From: Novosphingobium sp. 32-60-15 | GTDB taxonomy: Bacteria > Pseudomonadota > Alphaproteobacteria > Sphingomonadales > Sphingomonadaceae | DNA: 64,000 nt | Direction: 5' to 3' | Assembly: GCF_002280675.1 (NCBI RefSeq) | Contig: NZ_NCEN01000006.1 | Location: 1-64,000, forward strand | Shown here: one piece after another, positions 42,842 to 52,194 of the stretch | How positions within the stretch are numbered: position 1 is the stretch's first letter | Layout: the number at the start of each line of letters is the position of its first letter | Notes under the pieces: generated by a model | Databases searched by the model: none | Seen by the model: only the letters and a program-made list of their open reading frames with translations | What the model was told of the DNA's origin: nothing | Position numbers and translations under genes: made by a program

Positions 42842-45169
42842 GTGAGCACCAACCGTGCACCTGCGCGCCTTTTTTCGCGTGCCAGCATCATCGCAGCGGC
42901 AGCTTTTGCCGTAGCGCAACCCGCCTTTGCCCAAGAGGCGACCGAAGTTGCCGAAAACGGTGGCGAAATCATTGTTACCGCACAAAAGCGCGCGCAATCG
43001 CTTTCGGACGTTTCGCTTTCGGTTACCGCAGTCGGGACCGAGCAACTTGCGGCCAACAATACCGTCACGCTTGAAGGGCTTCAGGCGCTGGTGCCGTCAA
43101 TCAGCTTCGGCAATGACTTCAACTTTGCCAAGCTGTTCATTCGCGGCATCGGGCTGTCAAGCTCGCTCGCGGGTGTTGATCCGTCAGTTGCGCTGCACGT
43201 TGATGGCGTTGTCGTATCGCTGGCCCAGGCACAGCTTGGCTCGATGTTCGATCTTCAGCGCGTTGAAGTGCTGCGCGGCCCACAGGGCACGCTCTATGGC
43301 CGTAACGCCACGGGCGGTGCGGTAAACCTGATCACAGCCAAGCCAACCGACACGCTGGACGGCTATATCCGCCAGTCGTTTGGCGGCGATGCCCTGCTGA
43401 TCCAAACTGATGCGGCCATCGGTGGCCCCATTGCCGAAGGCGTTCGTGGCCGTCTGGCCGTGCAGCGCATCAAGCGTGACGGTTTTGGCGTCAACGAATT
43501 CACTGGCAATGAAATCGACAACCTGAACCAGTGGTCGGGCCGTGCGCATCTGGAATTCCTGCCTTCGGATTCGGTGAATATCCTGCTGACCGGCGAATAT
43601 CACAGCGAAGACGACCGTTCGCTGGCGATCAAGTTCCGCGAAGTGTCATTCCCCGGCGTGTTGAACGATGCGATCCCGCAGAATGACGGGTTGAGCGCGC
43701 TTGGCCAGCGCCGCAATCTTGACGGCAGCCAGGCCAGCTTCGCGGCCAACCCCCGCAACATCAACACAAATTTTGATCCGATCAACGATCGTGAACAATG
43801 GGCATTGACTGCTGCTATCACGGTTGATGCCAGCGATTCGCTGTCGTTCAAATCGCTGACCAGCTACCGTGCGTTTGACGCAATCTTCTTCCATGATTTC
43901 GATATGTCGTCTTACCTTGGCTATGCCTTGGCACAGACCAACGCACTGCAGAGCAGTGCCAATCACTGGCAGCCGGTGTTCCAGCACCAGTTCAGCCAGG
44001 AATTGCAAGCCAACGTCGATACGGACAAGTTCCACGGTGTGTTCGGCCTGTTCTATCTGGACGAAAACGTCCGTACTGAAAACCACATCGGCCTTGATGT
44101 TCTGACCAACACCGATCCGTTCCGCATCCAGTTTGATGGCCAGCTTGATATCCGCGCCTATGCCGCATTCGCCAATGTGACTTATGATTTGTCCGACAAA
44201 TTCTCGGTCAAGGGCGGCGCACGTTACAGCTGGGAAGAGCGCCGTCTGCGCAACAACACGGGTCTTGGCTCGCCTGCACTGAACCGATTGGTGCTTGATC
44301 CGTTGCAGTGGGACGCCACCAAGAGCTGGGACGATTTCTCGCCTTCGCTTGGTTTTGAATATCGTCCGAACGACGATTTGATGCTTTACGGCAACTGGTC
44401 GCGCGGCTTCAAAAGCGGCACTGCCGAAATCGGCTCTACCCGCCGCCTTTCGCCAACCCAGCCGCTGCCGTTCGTGAATCCTGAAAAGGTCGAAGCATTT
44501 GAAGTTGGTGCGAAGTATGCAGCCGGTGGCCTCAGCGCCAACCTTGCCGTGTTCTTCCAGCGTTTGAAGGACGGTCAATTCTCGCTGACCCGCCCAATCC
44601 CGGCACCGCCGTTCTTCACCAGCACTTTGACCAACGCTGCTGTATCCGAAGCCTATGGTGCTGAATTCGATCTGCTTTATCGCGCCGGTGCGTTTACGAT
44701 GTCAGCTTCGGTGAATTATCTCCATTCGGAATTTACCAGCTTTACAGCTTCCGACCCGCTTGATCCGCGTCTCTTCGCGCCGGGTGCAAACGAAGCGCTG
44801 CTGGTGAAAGACTTGTCAGGCAATGCCACGCGCATGAGCCCCAAGTGGAGCGTCAACCTGGCTCCGACTTATGACATTGACGTCAGCAATGGCGGCACGG
44901 TTCGCTTGGGCACCAACTTTGCCTATCGCAGCAAGCAGTATCACACCGAATTCAACGATGATCGCATGGCGCAGGACGGCTATATCCAGCTTGATGCCAA
45001 TGTGATGTACCGCCACCCCGGTGACCAATTCTCGGCCAACTTCTGGATGCGCAATATCACCAATGAACTGGTCTATGCCGGCAGTTTCGCGATCTCTACC
45101 AGCCGTGCAATCGGTGGCACGCTCATGCCGCCGCGCACGTATGGCGTGACGCTCGGCTACGAATTCTGA
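42842..45169 (+). CDS. TonB-dependent outer-membrane receptor
   Basis: 775 residues from GTG 42842, with GGAGG at 42831-42835. A signal peptide (cleavage near PAFAQE) is followed by a TonB-box-like start (EIIVTAQKRAQSLSDVSLSV), a plug domain (LQALVPSISFG, RIGL-type RGIGLSS, VEVLRGPQGTLYGRNATGGAVNLIT) and a 22-strand barrel ending YGVTLGYEF. The ligand is unknown. Such receptors in sphingomonads often import aromatic or steroid-like substrates, siderophores or sugars. No transport partner or regulator is adjacent; a terminator closes the unit. Confidence 0.95.
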   Translation: MSTNRAPARLFSRASIIAAAAFAVAQPAFAQEATEVAENGGEIIVTAQKRAQSLSDVSLSVTAVGTEQLAANNTVTLEGLQALVPSISFGNDFNFAKLFIRGIGLSSSLAGVDPSVALHVDGVVVSLAQAQLGSMFDLQRVEVLRGPQGTLYGRNATGGAVNLITAKPTDTLDGYIRQSFGGDALLIQTDAAIGGPIAEGVRGRLAVQRIKRDGFGVNEFTGNEIDNLNQWSGRAHLEFLPSDSVNILLTGEYHSEDDRSLAIKFREVSFPGVLNDAIPQNDGLSALGQRRNLDGSQASFAANPRNINTNFDPINDREQWALTAAITVDASDSLSFKSLTSYRAFDAIFFHDFDMSSYLGYALAQTNALQSSANHWQPVFQHQFSQELQANVDTDKFHGVFGLFYLDENVRTENHIGLDVLTNTDPFRIQFDGQLDIRAYAAFANVTYDLSDKFSVKGGARYSWEERRLRNNTGLGSPALNRLVLDPLQWDATKSWDDFSPSLGFEYRPNDDLMLYGNWSRGFKSGTAEIGSTRRLSPTQPLPFVNPEKVEAFEVGAKYAAGGLSANLAVFFQRLKDGQFSLTRPIPAPPFFTSTLTNAAVSEAYGAEFDLLYRAGAFTMSASVNYLHSEFTSFTASDPLDPRLFAPGANEALLVKDLSGNATRMSPKWSVNLAPTYDIDVSNGGTVRLGTNFAYRSKQYHTEFNDDRMAQDGYIQLDANVMYRHPGDQFSANFWMRNITNELVYAGSFAISTSRAIGGTLMPPRTYGVTLGYEF

Positions 45170-45208
45170 TCCACCCTGTCCCCGCATCGCGAGGACAAGG
45201 AACTTTAC

Positions 45209-45239
45209 GGGCCGCCGGTTCACTCCGGCGGCCCTTTTT
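45209..45239 (+). terminator. intrinsic terminator after the TonB-dependent receptor gene
   Basis: GGGCCGCCGG and CCGGCGGCCC are perfect inverted repeats around TTCACT, followed by TTTTT. Confidence 0.92.
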
Positions 45240-45270
45240 GTTATGGGCTTGGCCACTGGGAGAATCAGTT

Positions 45271-45528
45271 ATGCAAGGCATGGGAAACAACGCAGGCGGC
45301 GATGATTGCCCTTTCGCGTTCAATTTTGACGCGAGCACGTTCAAAGTGGGGGACACGGTTAGCTATCGTGTAGTTGGCAATGCCATGTTTGAAGACATGC
45401 CATTCGTCGGAGAACTGGTGGAAGTTCACGACGATTTTGTCATAATTGCCGGCGATTCAAGCGATCCAACCGTGCGATATCAAGGCACGCGTGAAAGCCG
45501 CCCCCAAGTTAGCGCAGATCAAATCTGA
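45271..45528 (+). CDS. hypothetical protein (85 aa)
   Basis: 85 residues from ATG 45271, with GGGAGA at 45259-45264 as ribosome-binding site. After a short Gly/Asn-rich start, the rest (FKVGDTVSYRVVGNAMFEDMPFVGELVEVHDDFVIIAG) looks like a small beta-barrel, similar in feel to KOW/SH3-type or hypervirulence-associated TUDOR-like domains, but no family could be named. It is preceded by a strong terminator and convergent with purN, so it must have its own promoter. Confidence 0.55.
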   Translation: MQGMGNNAGGDDCPFAFNFDASTFKVGDTVSYRVVGNAMFEDMPFVGELVEVHDDFVIIAGDSSDPTVRYQGTRESRPQVSADQI

Positions 45529-45537
45529 CAACTGAAC

Positions 45538-46479
45538 CTAAAATTCCAGCATTGCGGCAAGTCGGCGCGGGGCGGTTGCGGCCCAACTGCGTCGAAGCCA
45601 GTCTGCCGCGTGGTCCCAGTCTACATCAGCGCGGTTGAGGATTAGCCCCGCCCACCCGCTGGCACCATAATAGGCCGGACGGAACCACATGTCTGGATCT
45701 TGTTCGATCAATGCCGCCAATTCATCCTGCCCGCTGGTTTTGATGAGCAAGGCGATGTGGGGTGTGCCGTGGTGCTGGTCGTTGAAATAGGCGAAGTATT
45801 TTCCGCCGACACGCCAGCCGGGTGCGCCATGGCTTTCACGCTCTTCAACTTCGGGAAGCGCCAATGCCAGACTGCGGACCTTTTCGAGCAGCCAATCAGC
45901 ATCACTTTCCCGCGAAACGTAGGCGGCAAGGGTTCGCGAATAAAGCTGGTGTTCGGCAAACAGCACACGGGCGGCCAATGTATCGCCTGTATCGCCCGGA
46001 ATGATCGCTACCGGGATTTGTCCCAGCACTGGCCCGTCATCCAGTTCGGCGGTGACGAGGTGTACCGTGCATCCGCCATGCGAATCACCTGACTCAATCG
46101 CACGGTCATGGGTGTGCAGGCCCTTGTATTTGGGCAGCAATGACGGGTGGATGTTCAGCATCCTGCCTTCCCAGCGACCCACGAATTCAGGGCTGAGGAT
46201 GCGCATATACCCTGCCAGAGCAATCAAACGCGCGCCTGACGCCAGCACTTGGGCTTCCATCAGGGCATCGTGTTCGGCGCGCGGGATGCCCTTGTGCGGC
46301 AAGCAAAACGTCGCGACACCTTCGGCCTCAGCCAGTTTCAGGCCGGACGCATCGGGATTGTTCGAAAGGACAAGGACGATCTCGTAAGGGCAATCAGCAG
46401 CGCGGCTGGCATAAAGCAGCGCGGCCATGTTGGTGCCGCTGCCCGAAATGAATACCGCAACAGGCGTCCGCTTAGCCAA
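45538..46479 (-). CDS. purN: phosphoribosylglycinamide formyltransferase fused to an MmcQ/YjbR-like domain
   Basis: 313 residues from TTG 46479 ([18 protein letters not shown]), overlapping the purM stop. Residues 1-185 are Pur[20 protein letters not shown], the catalytic [13 protein letters not shown] and D in [13 protein letters not shown]. Residues about 200-313 form a second domain ([21 protein letters not shown] to GWAGLILN) of the MmcQ/YjbR DNA-binding-like fold. Plain PurN is about 200-215 aa and its terminal strands are replaced here. It adds the formyl group in step three of purine synthesis, and purM upstream supports this. The role of the second domain is unknown. Confidence 0.9.
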   Translation of the reverse strand: MAKRTPVAVFISGSGTNMAALLYASRAADCPYEIVLVLSNNPDASGLKLAEAEGVATFCLPHKGIPRAEHDALMEAQVLASGARLIALAGYMRILSPEFVGRWEGRMLNIHPSLLPKYKGLHTHDRAIESGDSHGGCTVHLVTAELDDGPVLGQIPVAIIPGDTGDTLAARVLFAEHQLYSRTLAAYVSRESDADWLLEKVRSLALALPEVEERESHGAPGWRVGGKYFAYFNDQHHGTPHIALLIKTSGQDELAALIEQDPDMWFRPAYYGASGWAGLILNRADVDWDHAADWLRRSWAATAPRRLAAMLEF

Positions 46480-47578
46480 GGTGTACAGCTTCCCATGGTT
46501 CGCGCGCTGACCATGTTTCGACGCTTCCGGTGACGGTGCAACCCTTTTCGCCTGCAACGATTTCGCCAATGCGGAACACCTGTTCGCCAGCCCCAGCAAG
46601 GTCTGCGGCCAAATCGTCAGCGGCTTCGGGCGAAACTGCCAGAACCATGCCGATGCCACAGTTGAACGTGCGCGCCATTTCCTCAGGTTCGATATGGCCT
46701 TGCGCCTGGAGGAACGCCATCAGGCGGCTCTGTTCCCAGCTATCAGCGTTTATAAGCGCATGAAGGCCGCGCGGCAGGACGCGCGGCACGTTTTCCAGCA
46801 AACCGCCGCCAGTGATGTGGGCCAGCGCATTGATCCGGCCAGACCGGATGAATGGGAGCAGCGTTTTTACGTAAATGCGAGTCGGCTCGATCAGATAATC
46901 GATCAGGAGGCGTTCGTTATCGAACAGAGCAGGGCGGTCCAACTTCCAGCCCTTGTCTGCGGCAAGACGGCGCACCAGCGAATAACCGTTGGAATGGACG
47001 CCAGATGAAGCAAGGCCGAGCAGCACGTCGCCAGCGGCCACACGGTCACCGGTCAATTGCTCGCCACGCTCAACCGCGCCTACGCAAAACCCGGCAAGGT
47101 CATAATCGCCATCGGCATACATGCCGGGCATTTCAGCAGTTTCGCCGCCGATCAGCGCGCATCCGGCAATCTTGCAGCCTTCTGCAATGCCCGCAACCAC
47201 GCGTTCGGCCACGCCGTTATCAAGCCTGCCTGTAGCGAAATAATCGAGGAAGAACAGCGGTTCCGCGCCCTGAACGATCAGATCGTTGACGCACATGGCC
47301 ACCAGATCGATGCCGATCTGGTCATGGCGGTCATGGTCAATTGCCAGCTTTACCTTGGTGCCTACGCCATCATTGCCCGCCACCAGCAGCGGGTCTTTAT
47401 AGCCCGCCGCCTTCAGGTCAAAGAACCCGCCGAAGCCGCCCAGTTCCGCGTCTGCGCCGGGGCGTGCGGTGGACTTGGCAAGGGGGCCGATGGCTTTCAC
47501 CAGTGCGTTGCCCGCGGCAATGTTCACGCCAGCTTGGGCGTAGCTATAGCTCTGCGGCTTTTTATCCTGATCGCTCAT
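46472..47578 (-). CDS. purM: phosphoribosylformylglycinamidine cyclo-ligase
   Basis: 368 residues from ATG 47578. [17 protein letters not shown] at the start, [28 protein letters not shown] and [16 protein letters not shown] are PurM signatures. It closes the imidazole ring to AIR in purine synthesis. It overlaps purN by 8 bp, a conserved pair. The start faces that of the divergent DUF2066 gene across about 110 bp. Confidence 0.96.
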   Translation of the reverse strand: MSDQDKKPQSYSYAQAGVNIAAGNALVKAIGPLAKSTARPGADAELGGFGGFFDLKAAGYKDPLLVAGNDGVGTKVKLAIDHDRHDQIGIDLVAMCVNDLIVQGAEPLFFLDYFATGRLDNGVAERVVAGIAEGCKIAGCALIGGETAEMPGMYADGDYDLAGFCVGAVERGEQLTGDRVAAGDVLLGLASSGVHSNGYSLVRRLAADKGWKLDRPALFDNERLLIDYLIEPTRIYVKTLLPFIRSGRINALAHITGGGLLENVPRVLPRGLHALINADSWEQSRLMAFLQAQGHIEPEEMARTFNCGIGMVLAVSPEAADDLAADLAGAGEQVFRIGEIVAGEKGCTVTGSVETWSAREPWEAVHLG

Positions 47579-47690
47579 GGAACGCGCGCCTAGCGCTTTC
47601 CTGCTTGGATTTCCACTTGCCTTTGGGCAAAAGCGCACAGACAAGCCGCCTTGTCCCCAAGATCGCGGTCAAACTGGTTCTGGAGTTCCC

Positions 47691-48959
47691 TTGGTCGCAT
47701 TGCGGTTGCCCTTCGAAAACGCCCGGAATCGTAAAGCTTTGCTGCTTGGACTGGCCCTGTTTACGGGGCTGGGCGGGGTTGCATTGCTTGCGCAAATCGA
47801 AGGGGATCGCGGGATTCCGCCGATTGCCAGCAATGGCGATTTCGAGATTCGTGGGATTGAGGTGAACGTCAGCGGCGATAATGCCGAAGACGCGCGCACC
47901 AATGGTTGGCGTGAAGCCGCTAGGCTGGGCTGGGCCAAGCTGTGGGAAGCAAACGGCAGCGGTGGTGCAGCGCCCGGCATTGATGATTCGACGCTCGAAT
48001 CGATGATCTCTGCGATTGTGGTCGAACAAGAACAGATCGGTCCGCGCCGCTACATCGCGCGGCTTGGCGTAATTTTTGACCGGACGCGCACCAGTGAGCG
48101 TTTGGGGATGACCGGTGCCCGCGCGCGCTCTGCGCCGATGCTGGTCATTCCGGTGCTCTATCAGGGCGGCGTGGCTACCGTGTTTGAAACGCGCAATCCG
48201 TGGCAAAAGGCGTGGGCGGAATATCGCACCGGCAACAGCGCGATCGATTATGTGCGGCCCGCTGGCGCAGGTTCTGATTCGCTGCTGCTGACCGCAGGCC
48301 AGCTTGACCGCCGCAGCCGCAATTGGTGGCGGGTGATTCTGGACGAATTTGGCGCGGCCGATGTGATCATGCCTCTGGCGAGGCTGGATCGGGAATATCC
48401 CGGTGGTCCGGTGCGCGGCACGTTCACTGCGCGCTTTGGCCCTGATAACCTGTTCCTGGGCAGTTTCACGCTGACCGCGCGCAATGAAGCCGAAGTGCCC
48501 AAGATGCTGGAACAGGCGATTGGCAAGCTTGACCGGCTGTTTAGCGATGCACTGGCAGGCGGGATGTTGCGCCCTGATCCTACGTTGAACATTGCGCCGC
48601 AGATTGACCCTGCGCTGATCGACCAGTTAATTGCTGCTGAAGGTCCGGCGCGTGCTGCGTCTGACGCGCAGACAGGGCCAGATGCTGCGCCAACGGCGGC
48701 AGCAACGGCTTCGGCGGCGGTGACTTCGACGGTAACCGTCCAGTTTGCGACGCCTGATGGCGCGGCCTTCGATGCAGGGATTGCGGCATTGCGCGGATTG
48801 TCCGGCGTGAAAAGTGCAATCACGACGTCGACCGCCATCGGTGGCACGTCGGTCATGCGTGTGACGTATGCAGGCGAGATTGATGCTTTGGCTGCAGCGC
48901 TCAAGACGCAAGGCTGGCGGGTAAGTGCAGGCGCCGATGCGCTTTCGATCCGTAAGTGA
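47691..48959 (+). CDS. DUF2066 family protein
   Basis: 422 residues if started at TTG 47691, with GGAG at 47681-47684 ahead; the frame is open back to 47577 but that part has no family likeness. An N-terminal membrane anchor or signal (ALLLGLALFTGLGGVALLAQ) is followed by FEIRGIEVNVSGDNAEDARTNGWREAARLGWAKL, the start of DUF2066, a conserved exported family of unknown function. It precedes hdaA by 33 bp, an arrangement kept in related genomes. Confidence 0.8.
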   Translation: MVALRLPFENARNRKALLLGLALFTGLGGVALLAQIEGDRGIPPIASNGDFEIRGIEVNVSGDNAEDARTNGWREAARLGWAKLWEANGSGGAAPGIDDSTLESMISAIVVEQEQIGPRRYIARLGVIFDRTRTSERLGMTGARARSAPMLVIPVLYQGGVATVFETRNPWQKAWAEYRTGNSAIDYVRPAGAGSDSLLLTAGQLDRRSRNWWRVILDEFGAADVIMPLARLDREYPGGPVRGTFTARFGPDNLFLGSFTLTARNEAEVPKMLEQAIGKLDRLFSDALAGGMLRPDPTLNIAPQIDPALIDQLIAAEGPARAASDAQTGPDAAPTAAATASAAVTSTVTVQFATPDGAAFDAGIAALRGLSGVKSAITTSTAIGGTSVMRVTYAGEIDALAAALKTQGWRVSAGADALSIRK

Positions 48960-48992
48960 CCATGTGCTGATTTTAAGCGTATAGCCCCTACA

Positions 48993-49604
48993 ATGTCGCA
49001 AATTGCCCTTCCGCTGGTCACCGCGCGCGGTGCCGAGAATGTCGTGCTCGGCCCGTCACTTGTGCCCGTGATTGAGGCTTTGCAATCCGCAGACAGTTGG
49101 CCCTTTCGCACTGCAATTCTGGCGGGCCCGCCACGTTCGGGCAAAAGTCTGCTGGCGCGCTGGTTTGCCGAGAGCGGCGCGGGCGATGCGATTGACGACG
49201 CCGATACGTTGCCTGAAAACGATTTGTTCCACCGCTGGAACCGCGCCCAGGCAGATGGGCGTCCGTTGTTGCTGGTCAGCAATAGCGCGCCAGGAGGCTG
49301 GACGATTGCTTTGCCAGACCTTGCTTCGCGGTTGGGATCAGCGCTGTTGATCGAGATTGGCGCGCCTGACGATGAATTGGCAGCGGGGCTTATTGCCGAA
49401 CATGCCACGCGGCGCGGGCTGAACCTGAACGATCAAGTGATGGCATATTTGCTGCCACGGCTTGAGCGCAGCCATGCCGGAATCGAGACACTTATAGAAA
49501 CAATTGACCGCCTGTCCCTTGAGCGTAAGGCACCCGTCACCATATCCCTTGTGCGCGACGCCCTGGCCGAGCGTTCCGGGGAATTCCAACCGCGCTTGCT
49601 TTAA
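48993..49604 (+). CDS. hdaA: DnaA regulatory inactivator HdaA
   Basis: 203 residues. A short clamp-binding N-terminus (QIALPL) precedes an AAA+ domain with a Walker A-like GPPRSGKS and a DDAD sensor/Walker B region, and an arginine near the C-terminal part (LPRLERSHAGIETLIETIDRL), matching Hda/DnaA ATPase domain without DNA-binding domain. HdaA stimulates DnaA-ATP hydrolysis at the sliding clamp to stop re-initiation of replication. Confidence 0.88.
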   Translation: MSQIALPLVTARGAENVVLGPSLVPVIEALQSADSWPFRTAILAGPPRSGKSLLARWFAESGAGDAIDDADTLPENDLFHRWNRAQADGRPLLLVSNSAPGGWTIALPDLASRLGSALLIEIGAPDDELAAGLIAEHATRRGLNLNDQVMAYLLPRLERSHAGIETLIETIDRLSLERKAPVTISLVRDALAERSGEFQPRLL

Positions 49605-49630
49605 GCGGTTGAAAGAGAGAGAATTGGGGC

Positions 49631-50350
49631 ATGTTCAACAGCCTGATCGCCTATCTCGACTCGATCCGCTCGCGCGATCCCGCGCCGCGTTCGCGTTGGG
49701 AAATCCTGCTTTATCCGGGGCTTCTGGCCGTGGGCCTGCACCGCATTGCGCATTGGCTGTTTGAGGCAAAGCTCTACTTCGCTGCTCGCGCAGTGAACCA
49801 CTTTTCGCGGTTCCTGACGGCAATCGACATTCATCCCGGTGCCAAGATCGGCAAGCACCTGTTTATCGACCATGGCTTTACCGTGATTGGTGAAACTTGC
49901 GAAATTGGTGACAATGTAACAATTTACCAGTGCGTTACATTGGGCGGCACCAATCCAGCCAACGGCATTCCCGGCAAGCGTCACCCGACTTTGTGCGATA
50001 ACGCCATCATCGGGTCAGGCGCGCAGATACTTGGCCCCATCACAGTCGGTCCACGCGCACGCGTCGGTGCAAATGCTGTGGTGACAGACGACGTGCCCGA
50101 AGGCGCCACGATGATCGGCCTGAAGGCGCGGTCAACTTTGGTGCCGGCGGAAACGTGGCTCAAAGAGTTCATCCCTTATGGCACGCCCTGCAAAGAGCCG
50201 TGCGAGCCGCAAGGCGGCAACCGGGTGGATGATCTGGAAGCGGAAGTTGCCACGCTTAAGGCGCAAGTCTCAGCGCTGATCGCAAAGCAGGCAAGCGATG
50301 ATGGCATTACGCCCGCACCGCCGCCGGCCGGTCGGAGGACCCGCAACTGA
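49631..50350 (+). CDS. cysE: serine O-acetyltransferase
   Basis: 239 residues, short EpsC-like form. The left-handed helix shows the hexapeptide signature (IDIHPGAKIGKHLFIDHG, then IGETCEIGDNVTIYQCVTLGG and IIGSGAQILGPITVG). It makes O-acetylserine for cysteine synthesis. A heptad-like stretch (VDDLEAEVATLKAQVSALIA) near the C-terminus forms a predicted coiled coil before a Pro-rich end. DUF2794 follows after 2 bp. Confidence 0.94.
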   Translation: MFNSLIAYLDSIRSRDPAPRSRWEILLYPGLLAVGLHRIAHWLFEAKLYFAARAVNHFSRFLTAIDIHPGAKIGKHLFIDHGFTVIGETCEIGDNVTIYQCVTLGGTNPANGIPGKRHPTLCDNAIIGSGAQILGPITVGPRARVGANAVVTDDVPEGATMIGLKARSTLVPAETWLKEFIPYGTPCKEPCEPQGGNRVDDLEAEVATLKAQVSALIAKQASDDGITPAPPPAGRRTRN

Positions 50351-50352
50351 GC

Positions 50353-50718
50353 GTGGGCGGATCTGATCCCGGCACGCCGGGCACGATTCTGCCGTTCCCG
50401 CACGCGCGCCCGCCATCGCAAGTGGCGTTTGACCGACCCGAACTGTTGCGTATCCTTGATTTGTATGGCCGTATGGTAGCCGCCGGATTCTGGCGCGATT
50501 ATGCGATGGATTTCGGTAAGGACGCTGCCAGCTTTGCCGCGTTCAAACGCACCGCTGAACGGCCCACAGCCCGGATCGAAAAGCGCCCGTCATTGCGCAG
50601 CAAGCAGGGCATGTGGGCGCTGTTTGGCGAAGCAGGACAAGTGTTGAAGCGCGGGCATGATCTGGCGGGCGTGCTATCCCCTCTGGAACGGCGGCTGATG
50701 AAAGTGGTTGAAGATTAA
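50353..50718 (+). CDS. DUF2794 family protein
   Basis: 121 residues, GTG 50353 start just after the cysE stop. VAFDRPELLRILDLYGRMVAAGFWRDYAMDFGKDAASFAAFKR and RIEKRPSLRSKQGMWALFGEAGQVLKRGHDLAGVL are the DUF2794 landmarks. It is a small alphaproteobacterial protein of unknown function, often found in the same position after cysE. Confidence 0.85.
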   Translation: MGGSDPGTPGTILPFPHARPPSQVAFDRPELLRILDLYGRMVAAGFWRDYAMDFGKDAASFAAFKRTAERPTARIEKRPSLRSKQGMWALFGEAGQVLKRGHDLAGVLSPLERRLMKVVED

Positions 50719-50743
50719 GCCGGGCCGCTCGGCATCAACGAGC

Positions 50744-51163
50744 TTAACTTTTCGGCTTGAGCAGGAAGTTCATCCAGCAACTGGCCAAGGGCTTGTCACG
50801 GTCGGCCTGCCACGCTTCGGCACGGACGTTGGCAATGCGGCGTCCGGCGCGGATGACACTGCCCATGGCAAAAGTTTGCGCCTGCACCCCGCCGCGCAAG
50901 TATTCGACCGATATGTTGATGGGCTTGAACCGCACGGTCATGCCTTCGTCGCCCAGATGTGCGCGCAAAGACGCAATCGCGGCAATTTCCAGCATACCCG
51001 CAATCGCACCGCCGTGCAGAAAGCCGGGACGGCCCACGGCACGGCTGGAGTAATCCATGGTCAGGACTGGCGCACCTTCTGCCATATGATCAACCGTCAT
51101 ACCCATGGCTTTTGCATAGGGCGGCAATTGTGCAGACAGCTTTGCAATCAGATCGTCCGTCAT
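50744..51163 (-). CDS. PaaI-type hotdog thioesterase (1)
   Basis: 139 residues, single hotdog fold. GFLHGGAIAGMLEIAAIASL is the PaaI/YdiI active-site helix region. It overlaps the next hotdog gene by four bases (ATGA), so the two are produced together and may form a heteromeric thioesterase. Substrate is likely a short or aromatic acyl-CoA. Confidence 0.85.
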   Translation of the reverse strand: MTDDLIAKLSAQLPPYAKAMGMTVDHMAEGAPVLTMDYSSRAVGRPGFLHGGAIAGMLEIAAIASLRAHLGDEGMTVRFKPINISVEYLRGGVQAQTFAMGSVIRAGRRIANVRAEAWQADRDKPLASCWMNFLLKPKS

Positions 51164-51663
51164 TCCGCACCCACCGTTTCACGGCTCCAGCCTTCAGCAT
51201 CGACCTGGATGAAGATACCGGCAGCGTGCGCGACCGGATCGCTAATGTCACCATCGTGCGCAATCCCCCGCACAAACGCCATGGATTGCTTAAGTTGATA
51301 GCATTCAGCCCAGGCGACGACCGTTTTTCCCGGTGTCGCGGCGCGAATGTAATCTATCCGCAAATCCAGCGTTACTTGCGGCCGGAAGCTGTTGCGATGG
51401 ACCCACACGGCCATGGACGTGGCATTATCCAGCAGGCTGACGATCGGGCCTGATGCCAGCACACCGGTTTCAGCATCGCCCACCAGATCTTCACGCCACG
51501 GCAGTTCCAGTTCGACCCAGTTGTCGGCATGGGTTTTGTACCGCATGCCCAGAAAACCGGTGTGGCCAAAGCTGGTCATCTTGGAATTGATCGTTTCAGG
51601 ATCGAAGCCCAAGCCAGGTGGATAGAGCGGGCGTTCACCCAAATCGGTCGGTGGAATCGTCAT
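51160..51663 (-). CDS. PaaI-type hotdog thioesterase (2)
   Basis: 167 residues. The hotdog region TGVLASGPIVSLLDNATSMAVWVHR resembles the PaaI helix but carries D-N-A-T in place of the H-G-G pattern of its partner, so the two subunits differ at the active site. An extended N-terminus (FGHTGFLGMRYKT) is present. First gene of the two-gene unit. Confidence 0.82.
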   Translation of the reverse strand: MTIPPTDLGERPLYPPGLGFDPETINSKMTSFGHTGFLGMRYKTHADNWVELELPWREDLVGDAETGVLASGPIVSLLDNATSMAVWVHRNSFRPQVTLDLRIDYIRAATPGKTVVAWAECYQLKQSMAFVRGIAHDGDISDPVAHAAGIFIQVDAEGWSRETVGAE

Positions 51664-51726
51664 CGGGAAATTCTTGCAGCGCCAGCGATGTGATTACAAG
51701 CGATTAAGCGTTCGATTAATCTGAAA

Positions 51727-52194
51727 CTAAAACGCGCTTCCCGCCAGCGCATCGATGGCCCCTTGCAAAATCAGCGCGGCGGCGTGCGAATCGATCCTTT
51801 CAGCGCGCTTGGCGCGGCTGAAATCCTGTTCGATCATCGCACGTTCGGCTGCCTGCGTGGTCCAGCGTTCGTCCCACATCAGGATGGGCAGGCCAAGGTC
51901 CTCCAGATTGCGCGCCATGGCCCGCGCGCCTTGAGATCGCGGACTGCCTGATCCATCCATGTTGAGCGGCAAGCCGATGACCAGCCCTTTGACGTGGCGT
52001 TCGGCAATCAACGCCTTGAGTTGCGCTTTGTCAGCGGCGAATTTGGTGCGCCGGATGGTCTTTCCAGCCGTGGCAAAGCGCCATTGCGGATCGCAGAGCG
52101 CCAAGCCAATTGTCTTGGTGCCCGTATCAAGGCCCAGCAGCGCGCCGCCTTCAGGCAGGGCCGCGCGCATATCGATGACGGATTCGCAAATCAC
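51727..52194 (-). CDS. ruvX: Holliday-junction resolvase-like / pre-16S rRNA nuclease RuvX (YqgF)
   Basis: 155 residues from GTG 52194, overlapping the stop of the DUF3089 gene as GTGA; ATG 52170 is the shorter option. [17 protein letters not shown] gives the RNase-H-fold first Asp, [16 protein letters not shown] the second strand, and [12 protein letters not shown] and the final [12 protein letters not shown] the rest. In E. coli the enzyme trims the 5' end of 16S rRNA. Confidence 0.93.
   Translation of the reverse strand: MICESVIDMRAALPEGGALLGLDTGTKTIGLALCDPQWRFATAGKTIRRTKFAADKAQLKALIAERHVKGLVIGLPLNMDGSGSPRSQGARAMARNLEDLGLPILMWDERWTTQAAERAMIEQDFSRAKRAERIDSHAAALILQGAIDALAGSAF

Noticed and set aside
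48248..49408. 386-codon frame antisense to the DUF2066 and hdaA genes
   Set aside because: Ser/Ala-rich shadow frame spanning two genes that are well supported on the other strand.
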